From the NCBI RefSeq assembly GCF_008326305.1, contig NZ_BIXY01000045.1:3542-56013 (forward strand): 52,472 nucleotides of DNA. The letters are read 5' to 3'. Shown here one piece after another: positions 17,889 through 26,980 of the stretch (positions within the stretch are counted from its first letter, which is position 1; every line of letters starts with the position of its first letter). The notes beneath the pieces were generated by a model, which was given only the letters and a program-made list of their open reading frames with translations, searched no databases and had not been told where the DNA came from. The DNA comes from Dictyobacter arantiisoli (GTDB lineage: Bacteria > Chloroflexota > Ktedonobacteria > Ktedonobacterales > Ktedonobacteraceae). The position numbers and the translations under genes were made by a program.

Positions 17889-18212
17889 TTATTGATCTTC
17901 ATCTGTATACTCATCTTCGTCAGCCTGTTGCAGAAATAAGAGACGCTCCTGAAGGACGCGCACATCAGCGGGGGTCAGGCCCGCCTTATGATAGCGCTCC
18001 GCCAGCAAGTGATCATAGCGTCCATCGGGACTGGCATGGGCCGCAAGAATCTCCTCAAAAGAGCGCAAGAGCACCTCTTCATTCTGTCCCAACGTCGCAT
18101 AATAGCCCGCCGCGCCGCCAGCATTGACCGCAAAACGTCGGCAAGCCGCCAGCCTGCGCACGCAACGCGCCTCATCAGCCCGTAACGCAGCCAACTCCTC
18201 ATCCTCTGCCAT
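17889..18212 (-). CDS. Hypothetical acidic helical protein
   Basis: 107 residues, not recognised. Two helical blocks rich in Ala, Leu, Glu and Arg (EELAALRADEARCVRRLAACRRF, broken by a Gly-rich turn) precede an acidic C-terminal tail (QQADEDEYTDEDQ). The ATG at 18212 has AAAGGAGCC upstream; a longer in-frame reading to 18332 lacks this. It is the first gene of a probable pair with the TenA-like gene. The short gap contains three near-perfect TATTGATAT repeats. Confidence 0.6.
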   Translation of the reverse strand: MAEDEELAALRADEARCVRRLAACRRFAVNAGGAAGYYATLGQNEEVLLRSFEEILAAHASPDGRYDHLLAERYHKAGLTPADVRVLQERLLFLQQADEDEYTDEDQ

Positions 18213-18539
18213 ACCCCTGGCTCCTTTCTGTTTCGTATCTGCTATACATTGATGCAAATCTCGGCCACTTTGAGCATAGCATAGCCAACGGCCCCTGGCA
18301 ATCCTGCTTGATAGAACCACGGGGCCCTCCAAAGTTCATGCACAGGGCAGAACACCAGGTCCAACCAATGTGGAAGAGTGCGCAGAGCCAACGTAGCCAC
18401 CACTACACAAAAGAGAAATGGAAAATCCTGGATGTGACAACAATACTGCCTGCTAGAGGAGAGTAGTACCACCGTGTTATTGATTGGCCGGTTGTTGCGT
18501 TCAAAAAAGTGAGAGATTTTGGGAAAGGTTGGGACCCTT

Positions 18540-18725
18540 ATGAATTCATTTGAACAGTTGGCACAGGAGATTTTTCGTCAGAAGCAGGTCATGGATGCGT
18601 TGCAGCAAGAGAATACCGAGCTGCACCGGCAGATCTCGGAGCTGCTCGATGGCCGTGGCGTTTTTGTGATGATTGGTGATAAGCGGTACTCGTTGCGCTC
18701 GCTGCGCGATGGCTACAATCGTTAG
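18540..18725 (+). CDS. Small coiled-coil protein
   Basis: 61 residues. The first half is a heptad-like helix (QLAQEIFRQKQVMDALQQEN), and the second half is a short strand-rich segment ending RYSLRSLRDGYNR. No known family is recognised. The ATG at 18540 follows a purine-rich GGGAAAGGTTGGG. An in-frame TTG at 18519 would add seven residues. It has no co-directional neighbour. Its stop codon lies in the first copy of a 20-bp direct repeat. Confidence 0.5.
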   Translation: MNSFEQLAQEIFRQKQVMDALQQENTELHRQISELLDGRGVFVMIGDKRYSLRSLRDGYNR

Positions 18726-18761
18726 CGCTATTTATCTATAATTAGCGCTATTTATCTATAA
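18722..18761 (+). repeat. Two perfect 20-bp direct repeats
   Basis: TTAGCGCTATTTATCTATAA occurs at 18722-18741 and again at 18742-18761. The first copy contains the stop codon of the small coiled-coil gene. The AGCGCT core is itself palindromic. Confidence 0.95.
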
Positions 18762-18802
18762 ATAATACAGCGAACATGATACGTTCTCTGTAGGTGTTCT
18801 TT

Positions 18803-18932
18803 ATGCTCGTTCTCGCATGATTGTTTCGCACCTCAGGTGCTCAAAAATGTTTATAGTGTGTATTGTAGGAAAAGAGTTTTTCGGACTTTTCCTACAATAC
18901 ACACTATAAAAGACGCAGGCGAGAACGAGCAT
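18803..18932 (+). repeat. Three-hairpin repeat family, copy B (closed by inverted ends)
   Basis: The small hairpin GCACC-TCA-GGTGC is at 18828-18840. The long stem is 25 bp and perfect (18850-18874 with 18886-18910) with an 11-nt loop. The stem sequence (GTATTGTAGGAAAAG) differs from the GTGGTGCAGAAAAGG of other copies, yet pairing is kept. Unlike the other copies it is closed by a perfect 14-bp inverted repeat, ATGCTCGTTCTCGC (18803-18816) with 18919-18932, and lacks the separate GC-rich third hairpin. It lies in the gap between the small coiled-coil gene and the lipoprotein gene. Confidence 0.95.
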
Positions 18933-19037
18933 CCCAGTAAAACATTTATTTACCGATTTTCTGCCGATTTTCTGCGTTTCACCTCAACCCTTGTTCACCT
19001 TTGACCCGGTTTACCAGCGGAAGCGTTTTTTTTGTTT

Positions 19038-19646
19038 TTAGGCGAATTTGAAGGAGTTGAGAAGCGGCTGGGCATATTTGGTATTGAAGGTTGCGAAGTC
19101 TGCTTTCGTCGCCAGAATTTCGATCATATAGACATTCTGCCCATGCTGAATTGCCAGGATGGTAGCTTCGAGAGGTCCTCGAGCCCTGTTATCAACGGTG
19201 GCACCGCTTTGCTGCCAGCTCTGACCGCCGACCGTGACCATTTTTTGCATCGAAGGATCGAGCTTATAATTGGTACCGGTAGCCTTCAAGACACTCAACG
19301 TGGCACTGGCGACCTGAGTCGTATTGATCTTTTGACCGCCGGTAGGTGTCGCAGTAACTGTGATATCTTCACTGGCTGGTGAGATGAATACGACGGAGGT
19401 TAGAGCCTTTTTTACCTGCCAGCCCTGTGGATAGCTGAGCGTGTAGCCATTGCCTTTATAGGCTGTTACGGTTGTCGCCGTGGTTGGAGTAGGGCTGGGC
19501 GCGGGTGTCGCGGTTGCCGTTGGCTTTGGTGTGCTTGCCGCTGAAGTGTTATTAGAACTTGAGCCACAGGCAGATACAAATAGGGCCAGTAAGAGCAGGC
19601 TGCCAAGCAGGGGAAGCCAGCTTTTCATGCGATTGGATGTTTTCAT
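19038..19646 (-). CDS. Secreted lipoprotein, PsbP/DUF1795-like
   Basis: 202 residues. A signal peptide with lipobox LFVSAC (Cys near residue 27) is followed by a Ser/Thr/Pro-rich linker (STPKPTATATPAPSPTPT). The folded domain opens with YKGNGYTLSYPQGWQVKK, the usual start of PsbP-like or DUF1795 lipoproteins, and ends FNTKYAQPLLNSFKF. It should be anchored to the outer face of the cytoplasmic membrane. Such small domains are common single-gene lipoproteins of unknown function in Ktedonobacteria-like genomes. It is not clearly in an operon. Confidence 0.82.
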   Translation of the reverse strand: MKTSNRMKSWLPLLGSLLLLALFVSACGSSSNNTSAASTPKPTATATPAPSPTPTTATTVTAYKGNGYTLSYPQGWQVKKALTSVVFISPASEDITVTATPTGGQKINTTQVASATLSVLKATGTNYKLDPSMQKMVTVGGQSWQQSGATVDNRARGPLEATILAIQHGQNVYMIEILATKADFATFNTKYAQPLLNSFKFA

Positions 19647-19990
19647 TCCTTAACCTCAATATCTAGATATATTTAATAGGAAGACCAAAAGTATTTATAA
19701 TGTACCACTATCACGCTTCATTGACAATTGCACACGGAACACGACGGTCCTGCTGAAAAAGAGGCTCTCTATCCTTCGGGATGGTGGAAGAGGGAAGTTG
19801 CGAGGACTCTCATGCCCCCGGCATGCCTGCCATCGCGCTCCGGTCAGGGTCTGCCGCCCCTAACAACCCCGCTTTTTTCCGAACATTAAATAGCCCTGCA
19901 AGCATGCAGCGAAAATAGCGTCATCAAGCAAAAATGATATAATAAAGGGGAGGATATGAAAAACTGAGTCAGCTTGAATGGGAGGCAACC

Positions 19991-20926
19991 ATGCAGCCAG
20001 CGATGAGCAGGATTCCCCGTGCGGTGCGCGTTGTTGAAGTTGGGCCTCGAGATGGCTTGCAGAACGAGCAGGCGGTCATTCCTACGGCGCAAAAACTTGA
20101 ATTTCTCCGCTTGCTCTCTGAAGCTGGACTGCCAGTGATCGAGGCCACCTCTTTTGTTAGTCCACGCGCCATCCCGCAACTGAGCGATGCCGAGGCCGTA
20201 ATGGCAGGATTGGAGCGTTTCCCGCACATCGATTATCCCGTGCTGGTGCCGAACATGAAGGGGATGCAGCGGGCACTCAAGGCAGGTGTGCGCTCAATCG
20301 CGGTCTTTACCGCCGCCAGCGAAAGCTTTACGCAGCACAACATCAACGCCACAATTGCCGAGAGCCTGGCGAATTTTCAGCCCGTGCTGGCTCTGGCGCG
20401 GCAGGAAGGCATCCCCGTACGCGGTTATATCTCGACAGTCTTTGGCTGTCCTTATGAGGGGAAGATTGCCGTGGAGAAAGTGCTGGAGGTAGCGCAGGCA
20501 CTGCTTGACATGGGTGTCAGTGAACTATCGCTCGGCGATACCATCGGCGTGGCGAACCCGCAGCAGGTCTATGAGGTGCTGGATGTCTTGTTGGAGACTG
20601 GCGGCATTCCTGTCGAGCGGCTGGCGGTCCACTTCCACGATACCCGTGGGACCGCGCTGGCAAACGTCTTGCTGGCCTTACAAATGGGGATCAGCACCAT
20701 TGACGCCGCCGCCGGTGGTCTGGGTGGATGCCCCTACGCGCCCGGAGCTGCCGGTAATCTCGCCACCGAAGATCTTCTCTGCATGCTCCACGGCATGAGC
20801 ATCTCCACTGGCGTTGAGCTCGAAAAAGTCATTGCCGCCATTGATTGCATCGCGCCCCGGCTTACCCATCCGCCTACCAGCAAATATTACCTCTCTGCCT
20901 GCCAGACGTCAACAATTATTTCATAA
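19991..20926 (+). CDS. mvaB: Hydroxymethylglutaryl-CoA lyase
   Basis: Cleaves HMG-CoA to acetyl-CoA and acetoacetate, the last step of leucine breakdown. 311 residues, of the normal length. The DRE-TIM metallolyase signature is complete: VGPRDGLQNE near residue 17, the HFHDTRG metal site, and the GGLGGCPYAPGAAGN loop with the active-site Cys near 247. GGGAGG stands just before the ATG. No other leucine-catabolism genes are adjacent. Related isopropylmalate or citramalate synthases lack this Cys loop, so the call is firm. Confidence 0.95.
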   Translation: MQPAMSRIPRAVRVVEVGPRDGLQNEQAVIPTAQKLEFLRLLSEAGLPVIEATSFVSPRAIPQLSDAEAVMAGLERFPHIDYPVLVPNMKGMQRALKAGVRSIAVFTAASESFTQHNINATIAESLANFQPVLALARQEGIPVRGYISTVFGCPYEGKIAVEKVLEVAQALLDMGVSELSLGDTIGVANPQQVYEVLDVLLETGGIPVERLAVHFHDTRGTALANVLLALQMGISTIDAAAGGLGGCPYAPGAAGNLATEDLLCMLHGMSISTGVELEKVIAAIDCIAPRLTHPPTSKYYLSACQTSTIIS

Positions 20927-21288
20927 TACGCCAGCAAACGCTCTATAAAGCTCAAATATCCTATGGAAGAGACCATATGCAAGCAGAAGAGGCGGGGATT
21001 TCCAGAATTTAGAACGCTACCGCGAGGCGATACACGCCTATCTCGTCAAATAGGCTTTTCTTGGTAAATGACCTGAAAACTGAGCAGCTTTTGCCCTGAA
21101 AGGTAAGCACTTGCCCCGAATGTTGAGCAGTCCTGAGCCATCGTCTGAAAACATGGCTCAGGAAGTGGTTCACGGCACTCGACAACTGTAAATTCGAGGC
21201 AGAACAGGCAGGAAAATTTCCCACCCGTAAAACCTGATTTGCCTCCAACTCCTTTGCTTGGTGAGGAGTGGCAAGTATGACCAACGAA
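20927..21288. other. Intergenic region with possible IS debris, no gene
   Basis: The gap between two convergent genes holds a stem (CCTGAGCCAT with ATGGCTCAGG, about 21133-21163) and patchy open frames in several phases with no start signals. It may be decayed mobile-element sequence, but no family could be named. Confidence 0.4.
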
Positions 21289-22125
21289 CTAGAGAATGGA
21301 ATCGAGCCAGGCCAGCAGGTGCTTTGCCAAGGCTACACGCGCATCTGAGAACGCATGATCCGTGGGCAAAAGGGCAGAGCGCAGCTCACGTGCGGAATGT
21401 GCTTCCAGCGCCGCCACCAGGGGCGTATGATGCAGAGGCACAGTGGCGACCGTATCGTAGCTCGCTCCAATCAGGCAGACGCGGCGCTGAGCCAGGATAT
21501 CTAAATAGCGTTCCATCTCCCAGCCTTCCCCCTCGTCGAGAACCTCCTGGACAAGTTGTTCGGCAGTCGTGCCACGCAAAGCTGCCAGTTCACCGCGCCA
21601 ATCCTCAATAACAGCTGCTTGGAGTGCTGCATCTTCGCGCAAGAGACGTGCCAGCAGCCCGAACTGAAAGCCCGCCAGCGAAGCCACGCCATACACAGCG
21701 GGATCAGTGGCAGCAGTCAACAGTGCCGCAAAGCCTCCCATACTATGGCCGATGAGCACGATTTTGTGCGCATCCGCCTGGTAGCGCTCCTGTGCCTCAG
21801 CTGTTCTGAGCCAGCAAAGCGCACTTGCCACATCTTCGCAGGCGTGGGTAAACGAAAACGTGTCTGGACTGCCCCATGCTCCGCGATAATGGAACAACAG
21901 CACATTCCAGCCCGCACGCCGAAAAATATGCGCCAGATCTCCATTTTGTTCGTTACCTGGAAAACCATGTAAAAGCACAATCGTCGGATGCGGCCCGGCT
22001 CCTTGAGCCACCAACATGCGTCCCAGCAACTGTTCCCCATGGCTCTCAAACGTCAGTGCAAGCAGGGTCGCAGGATATTGCTCATTGCGAGGAAAAAGAT
22101 CATGATTGAGTACGTCAATAGACAT
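21289..22125 (-). CDS. Alpha/beta hydrolase
   Basis: 278 residues, cytosolic. The oxyanion-side motif IVLLHGFPGNEQNGD is near 50. The nucleophile elbow GHSMGG is at about 125-130 (Ser 127). A late Asp (ASYDTVATVPL) and a His in LLPTDHAFSD complete a plausible catalytic triad. It resembles dienelactone-hydrolase/acyl-peptidase-like esterases. The ATG at 22125 is preceded by AAGAGGTG; the GTG at 22134 is less likely. The gene is divergent from the PPOX-family gene at 22341. Confidence 0.88.
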   Translation of the reverse strand: MSIDVLNHDLFPRNEQYPATLLALTFESHGEQLLGRMLVAQGAGPHPTIVLLHGFPGNEQNGDLAHIFRRAGWNVLLFHYRGAWGSPDTFSFTHACEDVASALCWLRTAEAQERYQADAHKIVLIGHSMGGFAALLTAATDPAVYGVASLAGFQFGLLARLLREDAALQAAVIEDWRGELAALRGTTAEQLVQEVLDEGEGWEMERYLDILAQRRVCLIGASYDTVATVPLHHTPLVAALEAHSARELRSALLPTDHAFSDARVALAKHLLAWLDSIL

Positions 22126-22340
22126 GCAGGACACCTCTTTGTTTTGTTCATGTACCAGGAAAGCTGGCCTATTGCGCCCTGATTGTATCTTTCCCGGACA
22201 GATTGTACTTTATGTGATTGTGATATCTCTGTCAATGTATTTGCACATTTGGCATCAGGGCAGCAAAATGTAACAAAAAACGGCACGCTAACTCTCCGAA
22301 TTTACGCGCAAGATCAAGAAACGAGGAAGGACTTTGGAGA

Positions 22341-22781
22341 ATGACCTTTCAACTTCCAGATGAGAGCACAATTTTTGGGAAAAATGTACGGCGTCGCGTA
22401 CATGAAGAATATCTTCTGTGGCTGACCACGGTGGATACGCGCGGGATGCCTCAGCCCGCACCCACCTGGTTCTGGTGGGATGAGACGGCATCCAATTTTT
22501 TGGTCTATAATCTGACGCATGCCAAACGCCTGGATTTTGTGCGCCGCAATTCCCAGGTGGCGCTGCATTTTAATGGCGACCGGACTGGCTCTGGGATCAT
22601 CGTGTTTACCGGGCATGCCCAGATCAGCACCGCTGAACCTCCTGCTGATCAACACCCGTTCTATCTGGCGAAATATCGTCACTGGATGACCAGTAAGTTT
22701 GGCTCGCCGGAACAGTTTGCTGCGGAGTATTCGGTGGCGTTGCGCATCTCTCCCATCAAGGTGCGAGGCTCATCTTTCTAA
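22341..22781 (+). CDS. PPOX-class (pyridoxamine-phosphate-oxidase-fold) F420/FMN protein
   Basis: 146 residues with a split-barrel flavin-binding fold. The N-terminal half VHEEYLLWLTTVDTRGMPQPAPTWFWWDE (given in part) is typical of the TIGR03667-like F420-dependent reductases. KRLDFVRRNSQVALHF fits the cofactor-binding strand. It is preceded by GAAGGAC at a normal distance. The enzyme would reduce or bind a small molecule with F420 or FMN; the substrate is unknown. It is divergent from the alpha/beta hydrolase. Confidence 0.85.
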   Translation: MTFQLPDESTIFGKNVRRRVHEEYLLWLTTVDTRGMPQPAPTWFWWDETASNFLVYNLTHAKRLDFVRRNSQVALHFNGDRTGSGIIVFTGHAQISTAEPPADQHPFYLAKYRHWMTSKFGSPEQFAAEYSVALRISPIKVRGSSF

Positions 22782-22994
22782 GATATGCGTGCCCGAGACA
22801 GAGAATGAGCTCTCTACCTTTCTGTTCCTACTGTGGGCAAACCCCAATTTACAAAATTTCGGTGAATGAAGCCAGATGGGAAGCGGCTTTTCCAGGAAAT
22901 CTTGTACCAATGCTCAAGATTGAGGGCAACTTCCCATGTTTGAGGGCCAGACCTGCTCACTTCATAGGGCATTTACCATTTCTCTATCAAAGTG

Positions 22995-23150
22995 TTTGAT
23001 TCCCATGCTCTTCGCCATCCTGGTGCATGATTTTTCGCACCGATGGTGCTCAAAACTGTTTTTAGTGTGTGGTGCAGAAAAGGTGCATGGCACCTTTTCT
23101 GCACCACACACTAAAAAGGGTGCAGGCGCGCACGCGCCTGCCAGCAGGTG
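22995..23150 (+). repeat. Three-hairpin repeat family, copy C
   Basis: Order: leader GATTCCCATGCTCTTCG; hairpin 1 GCACC-GAT-GGTGC (23037-23049); hairpin 2, a perfect 28-bp stem (23059-23086 with 23090-23117) with a 3-nt loop; hairpin 3 GCAGGCGCG-CA-CGCGCCTGC (23122-23141). It lies between the PPOX gene and a small membrane-protein gene. The stem starts T5 and ends A5, so on either strand it could also act as a terminator. Confidence 0.97.
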
Positions 23151-23344
23151 AGCCACACAATCCCGATGGTAATGGGAATCATACAAAGTGTATGATCAAA
23201 CAGGGATGTCAGACCGGGTCGTGGCGCTCTGTGGCGTCCAGAGCAGGATGATTCCAGGGGTGAAGCCGAAGGAGAGGTTGTGTCGTGTAACAAAGAGTAA
23301 AGGTGTAATGACTCCAATCTCTCTAGTTGTAAAGGACGGAACCC

Positions 23345-23545
23345 ATGTTTCAGCGCTGGTCACATGAGCATCTCTTGCTGATCGTTGCAATAGTTATTTG
23401 TATAACGCTTACGCTTGGTTATTCTATCCCTGGCCTGGATGGGTTGTATAGCGTGACTACCCAGTGTGTCTTTGCGCTGGCCGGTTCCTGTGCCCTCTTT
23501 CTTGGTTGCGTTGGCCTCTATGCGACCTGGAAACGCGGCTACTAG
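23345..23545 (+). CDS. Small two-helix membrane protein
   Basis: 66 residues with two hydrophobic helices (about 10-26 and 38-59), divided by a short polar loop SIPGLDGLYSVTT. AAAGGACGG precedes the ATG. No family is recognised. It ends 105 bp before the FUSC gene on the same strand and may be co-transcribed with it. Confidence 0.6.
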   Translation: MFQRWSHEHLLLIVAIVICITLTLGYSIPGLDGLYSVTTQCVFALAGSCALFLGCVGLYATWKRGY

Positions 23546-23650
23546 CAAATCATATTTCTGGAACCACTTCCCTTTTTGCTTCGTGTTGGTATGTGAACGT
23601 GTTAGACGTAGCGGTCGTTGTGGGTAGTCACTCTTCAGCGAGGCGTAGAT

Positions 23651-26035
23651 ATGAGTAAGCGTAATAGCGTTCCTGCTGTAAAAGATCAGCAATCGTCATC
23701 CACTGATCCGGTCAACCCGTCCTCATCCACTGGTATGCCTGACGTTTCAACGCAGACGCAATCGTTATTTGCTGTCTGGGGTGGGATGTTTCAGCAGGCG
23801 TGGCAGGGGACCTGGCGTTTTGATCGCTCGAAGATAACCTCGCAGCAAGCGATTCGTGGCCTGGTGGGATTTATTCTGCCGCTGGCATTGGGCGTGGCAA
23901 CAGGACATGTGGTTGAGGGGGTATCGATTGCGGGTGGTGCGTCTCTGCTGGCGGCGGTGGGTCTGAACCTGTCGAATCGTGTGCGTTTGCGTACGATGGT
24001 GCTGTGCAGTATCGGTATCGCGCTGAGTGCATTTGTCGGGACCGTGACCAGCAATAATACGCTGCTGGCAATTCTGGCGACTGGCGTCTGGGGCTTTGGC
24101 GCGGGCATGCTCATCGCCGTCAGTACTCCGATGTCGGTGGTCGGCATCCAGTCGATGATTACCCTGATCGTCCTTTCCCATTTCGCGCTTGATCCCTTGC
24201 ATGCTGCCTTGCAAGCTTCTTTAATGTTTGCTGGCGCGCTCTTTGAACTCATCCTCGAACTCTTCTTCACGCCCTGGCGGCGCACAGATCTTGAGCGCAC
24301 CGCTCTGGCGACCGTGTATGCTGGCCTGGCAGAACTCGTCACCGTGAAAGATATCTCTAGCAATGAGAAGAACTTACAGAAACTGGATCAGCTTCGCGAT
24401 GCCCTGACGCAGGCTCAATCGATGTTATTTGAAGGCAGAGATCGCAGTTTACGCGGGAGAGTCTTTTTAGCGCTCTATGGAGATGCCGAGCGCTTGCGCC
24501 TCTTTATCCTGACTCTGCACAATCTACGCTATAACCTGAATGAAGAAAAAGAGCCATTGCAGCATTGCGGTCGTGCGCTCGATCAAATCTTTCAAGCGCT
24601 CTCCGAAGAGTTTACAGCGATTGCCCGGTATCTGGAGAGCAATCAGCCGAAAGGCAAAAAACGCCTGTCGAACATTGATGCTGCGGAAGCTGAATCCTAT
24701 CAAAAACTGATGTCGGCCCTGAAGGATTTAAAGCAAGTACAATCTTCCAACGCTGCTGAGGATAAAGATCTTATTGCCGGTATCCTGGCAAGCTGTTATA
24801 AGATTATCAATCAGTTACGAGTCAGCAGGAATCTGGCGCGCCACTGGCAGAGTCCCAGGAAGCAAGATCTGGCTAAAGTGCCATCGTATCCGCGTCCCCA
24901 CTGGTTGCGGTTCTATGGTGTTCGGGGGACGCTCAAGGTCAATTTTACCTTTCGCTCGGCAATCTTTCGGCATGCGATACGACTGGCCGTCACGCTCATG
25001 TTTGCCACCGCCCTCTATCGCAATCCTGCTTTCCCCATTGGACGCGGCTACTGGATTGTACTGAGCGCCTTCCTGGTCTTGAAGCCGGATTTGAAGACAA
25101 CTTTTACGCGGGGCATCGCTCGTACGCTTGGCACCTTGTTTGGTGCCGTCATCACCACGCTCTTAATTTCCCTGCTCAGGCCCTCGCTTGAGGTACTTGT
25201 CGTGCTCGAAATCATCTTTGCCTATCTGGCCTTTTCCGCACTCTTTTTCAACTATGCCATTTTCTCGATGTTTACCACCGTCGAAGTCGTCATTTTACTG
25301 GCCTTTGTGACACCCCAGCCCTTGATTACCGTCGCAGATCGTGCGATAGACACGCTGCTGGGCGGTGTACTGGCGCTTGTGATCTTTGCCATCTGGCCCA
25401 CCTGGGAACGCTCGCAGGTCTATCCCAATCTGGCGCGGCGGCTGGACACCATTCGGCGCTACTTTGTCGCCGTGATGGAAGCATTCGTCTATCCAGGGAC
25501 CTATAATTCCAATTATATCGCGCAACTGCATCGTGAGCTGCGCCTGACCCATTCTAACGCCGATGCCTCGGTTCAGCGAGCGCTCCAGGAGCCAGAGCGT
25601 TACCGTGTCAACGTTGACCTGGCGCGTGGCCTGGTGGGAGCCATGGATAATCTGAGCATGAGCATCCTGACCCTGGAGGCCTATCTGGTTGATAATGATT
25701 TTCCCACCATCACCGCCCGCTATGAACTGGCCTTGTTCACACGTGAGGTCAACCAGGCCCTCCTCTTGCTCGGTGAAACCCTGCATGAGAAACATCCACT
25801 CATCAAGCCAGCGAACGTTCAGGGGGCGTTACGGGCTCTTGAGCAGGCCGAGAAATCCATCACAGCCGGGCACTATATCGCTACCATCGCGCAACATATG
25901 ATCGTCGAGGAAGCCAGGCAGATCGTCAACACCCTTGACGTCATGCTACAACTCCTCCCTGGACCACCGTCCGCCCAGGACACATCAGCGGATACAAACG
26001 TGCCGGAAGCCGTCCCGAATGCCGTCCATTCCTGA
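23651..26035 (+). CDS. FUSC-family membrane protein (aromatic-acid-exporter-like)
   Basis: 794 residues with the two-block layout of the FUSC/YccS superfamily. An N-terminal membrane block (about 50-200) is followed by a helical cytoplasmic region. A second membrane block (about 440-590) contains FPIGRGYWIVLSAFLVLKPD and the GTLFGAVITTLL helix, and a C-terminal helical domain follows. The ATG at 23651 is chosen over an upstream TTG because the extension has no coding character. Relatives export aromatic acids or other small organic acids. A second, damaged FUSC gene lies at 32.5 kb. Confidence 0.85.
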   Translation: MSKRNSVPAVKDQQSSSTDPVNPSSSTGMPDVSTQTQSLFAVWGGMFQQAWQGTWRFDRSKITSQQAIRGLVGFILPLALGVATGHVVEGVSIAGGASLLAAVGLNLSNRVRLRTMVLCSIGIALSAFVGTVTSNNTLLAILATGVWGFGAGMLIAVSTPMSVVGIQSMITLIVLSHFALDPLHAALQASLMFAGALFELILELFFTPWRRTDLERTALATVYAGLAELVTVKDISSNEKNLQKLDQLRDALTQAQSMLFEGRDRSLRGRVFLALYGDAERLRLFILTLHNLRYNLNEEKEPLQHCGRALDQIFQALSEEFTAIARYLESNQPKGKKRLSNIDAAEAESYQKLMSALKDLKQVQSSNAAEDKDLIAGILASCYKIINQLRVSRNLARHWQSPRKQDLAKVPSYPRPHWLRFYGVRGTLKVNFTFRSAIFRHAIRLAVTLMFATALYRNPAFPIGRGYWIVLSAFLVLKPDLKTTFTRGIARTLGTLFGAVITTLLISLLRPSLEVLVVLEIIFAYLAFSALFFNYAIFSMFTTVEVVILLAFVTPQPLITVADRAIDTLLGGVLALVIFAIWPTWERSQVYPNLARRLDTIRRYFVAVMEAFVYPGTYNSNYIAQLHRELRLTHSNADASVQRALQEPERYRVNVDLARGLVGAMDNLSMSILTLEAYLVDNDFPTITARYELALFTREVNQALLLLGETLHEKHPLIKPANVQGALRALEQAEKSITAGHYIATIAQHMIVEEARQIVNTLDVMLQLLPGPPSAQDTSADTNVPEAVPNAVHS

Positions 26036-26121
26036 GTACCTGTTGACCTCATGCCTTAAAACAATTTAGCCGTCCATCTATCATGTCTATAGTGCATTGC
26101 ATTGTTTAAACCGCTTAGAGT

Positions 26122-26276
26122 GTTTGATCCCCATGCTCTTTGTGATCTCTGTGCATGAGTTTTCGCACCAATGGTGCTCAAACTTCTTTTTATTGTGTGG
26201 TGTTGGAAAAGTTCGAAGAACTTTTCCAACACCACACAATAAAAAGGGCGCAGGCGCGCAGGCGCCTGCCAGCCAG
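26122..26276 (+). repeat. Three-hairpin repeat family, copy D
   Basis: Hairpin 1 is GCACC-AAT-GGTGC (26165-26177). Hairpin 2 is a perfect 28-bp stem (26187-26214 with 26218-26245) with a GAA loop. The stem reads ATTGTGTGGTGTTGGAAAAG, so several positions changed on both arms relative to copy C. Hairpin 3 is GCAGGCGC with GCGCCTGC (26250-26269). It lies between the FUSC and DoxX genes. Confidence 0.97.
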
Positions 26277-26367
26277 GGAGCAGCAAGATCCCGCTGGTAT
26301 TGGGGGGCTGACACTTTGTTAGAGCCACATCCGAGTGGATTTGCTAGAGGAAGAAAGGATAAGAGTT

Positions 26368-26796
26368 GTGAGATTTTCATCGTGGGTGCCTTTTGCACCC
26401 TTGCCGATCCGTATTATCGTCGGGATTATTTTCATCTTCCATGGGATAATGAAATTTATTCAGCCTGGTCAGGCAGTCAGTGTTTTTGGACATCTTGGGA
26501 TACCTTTTCCGGGTCTGGCGGCCCCTGTGATAGGGCTCCTGGAGGTCATTGGTGGCCTCTGCCTCGTCATTGGCCTGCTGACACGCATCTTCTCTGTCCT
26601 GTTGATAATAGAAATGATTGTAGGAATCCTGACAGCTACATTAGCCGCTGGCCTGCTGGGTGGCTCTGATTTAGAACTGGTCGTGATTGCAGGATTGCTC
26701 TCCCTGATTCTCAGCGGCCCCGGTCCATTGTCCCTGGCGCACCGGCTACAGCCCAATCCCCTGTTAGAAGGAGAGCGCGAAACGCTGCTGGCCTGA
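26368..26796 (+). CDS. DoxX-family membrane protein
   Basis: 142 residues from the GTG at 26368, which follows AAAGGATAAGAG; a GTG at 26335 is an alternative. There are four hydrophobic helices. The DoxX pattern is clear: IRIIVGIIFIFHGIMKF, then PAPVIGLLEVIGG-type residues with a Glu in helix 2, and GLLTRIFSVLLIIEM. DoxX proteins are integral membrane components of unclear oxidoreductase-related roles. No thiosulphate or superoxide partner genes are adjacent. Confidence 0.85.
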   Translation: MRFSSWVPFAPLPIRIIVGIIFIFHGIMKFIQPGQAVSVFGHLGIPFPGLAAPVIGLLEVIGGLCLVIGLLTRIFSVLLIIEMIVGILTATLAAGLLGGSDLELVVIAGLLSLILSGPGPLSLAHRLQPNPLLEGERETLLA

Positions 26797-26826
26797 AGAT
26801 GCGGGGAAAACACGAATGACGGAATA

Positions 26827-26866
26827 GTAGGTGTGTGCTGAGGTCGCGACCTCAGCACACACCTAC
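26827..26866. repeat. Perfect 40-bp palindrome
   Basis: GTAGGTGTGTGCTGAGGTCG is followed directly by its exact reverse complement. Outside it, ATGACG and CGTCAT extend the pairing with gaps. It shares its core with the 126-bp tandem units at 4958 and with 15512, so it belongs to a second intergenic repeat family. It lies downstream of the DoxX gene and could act in 3' end formation. Confidence 0.95.
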
Positions 26867-26980
26867 ATTTTCGTCATGACTGTCATTTGGCCCATATAAT
26901 AGCCAAAATTGACACATAACCTTGCCTCATGTTTGAGCACAATATGAACACGTTTCTTTTCTGTTTATGTACGTGAGGCG

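Noticed and set aside
20976-21051. Short reading frame ending REAIHAYLVK as an antitoxin fragment
   Set aside because: Too short and lacking a start; resemblance to HicB-like or TPR ends is not enough to call.
22995-23150. Three-hairpin elements as ordinary terminators
   Set aside because: The T5...A5 stems could terminate, but the shared leader, the mini-hairpin, the third hairpin of most copies and positions upstream of start codons (copies A and E) need another explanation.
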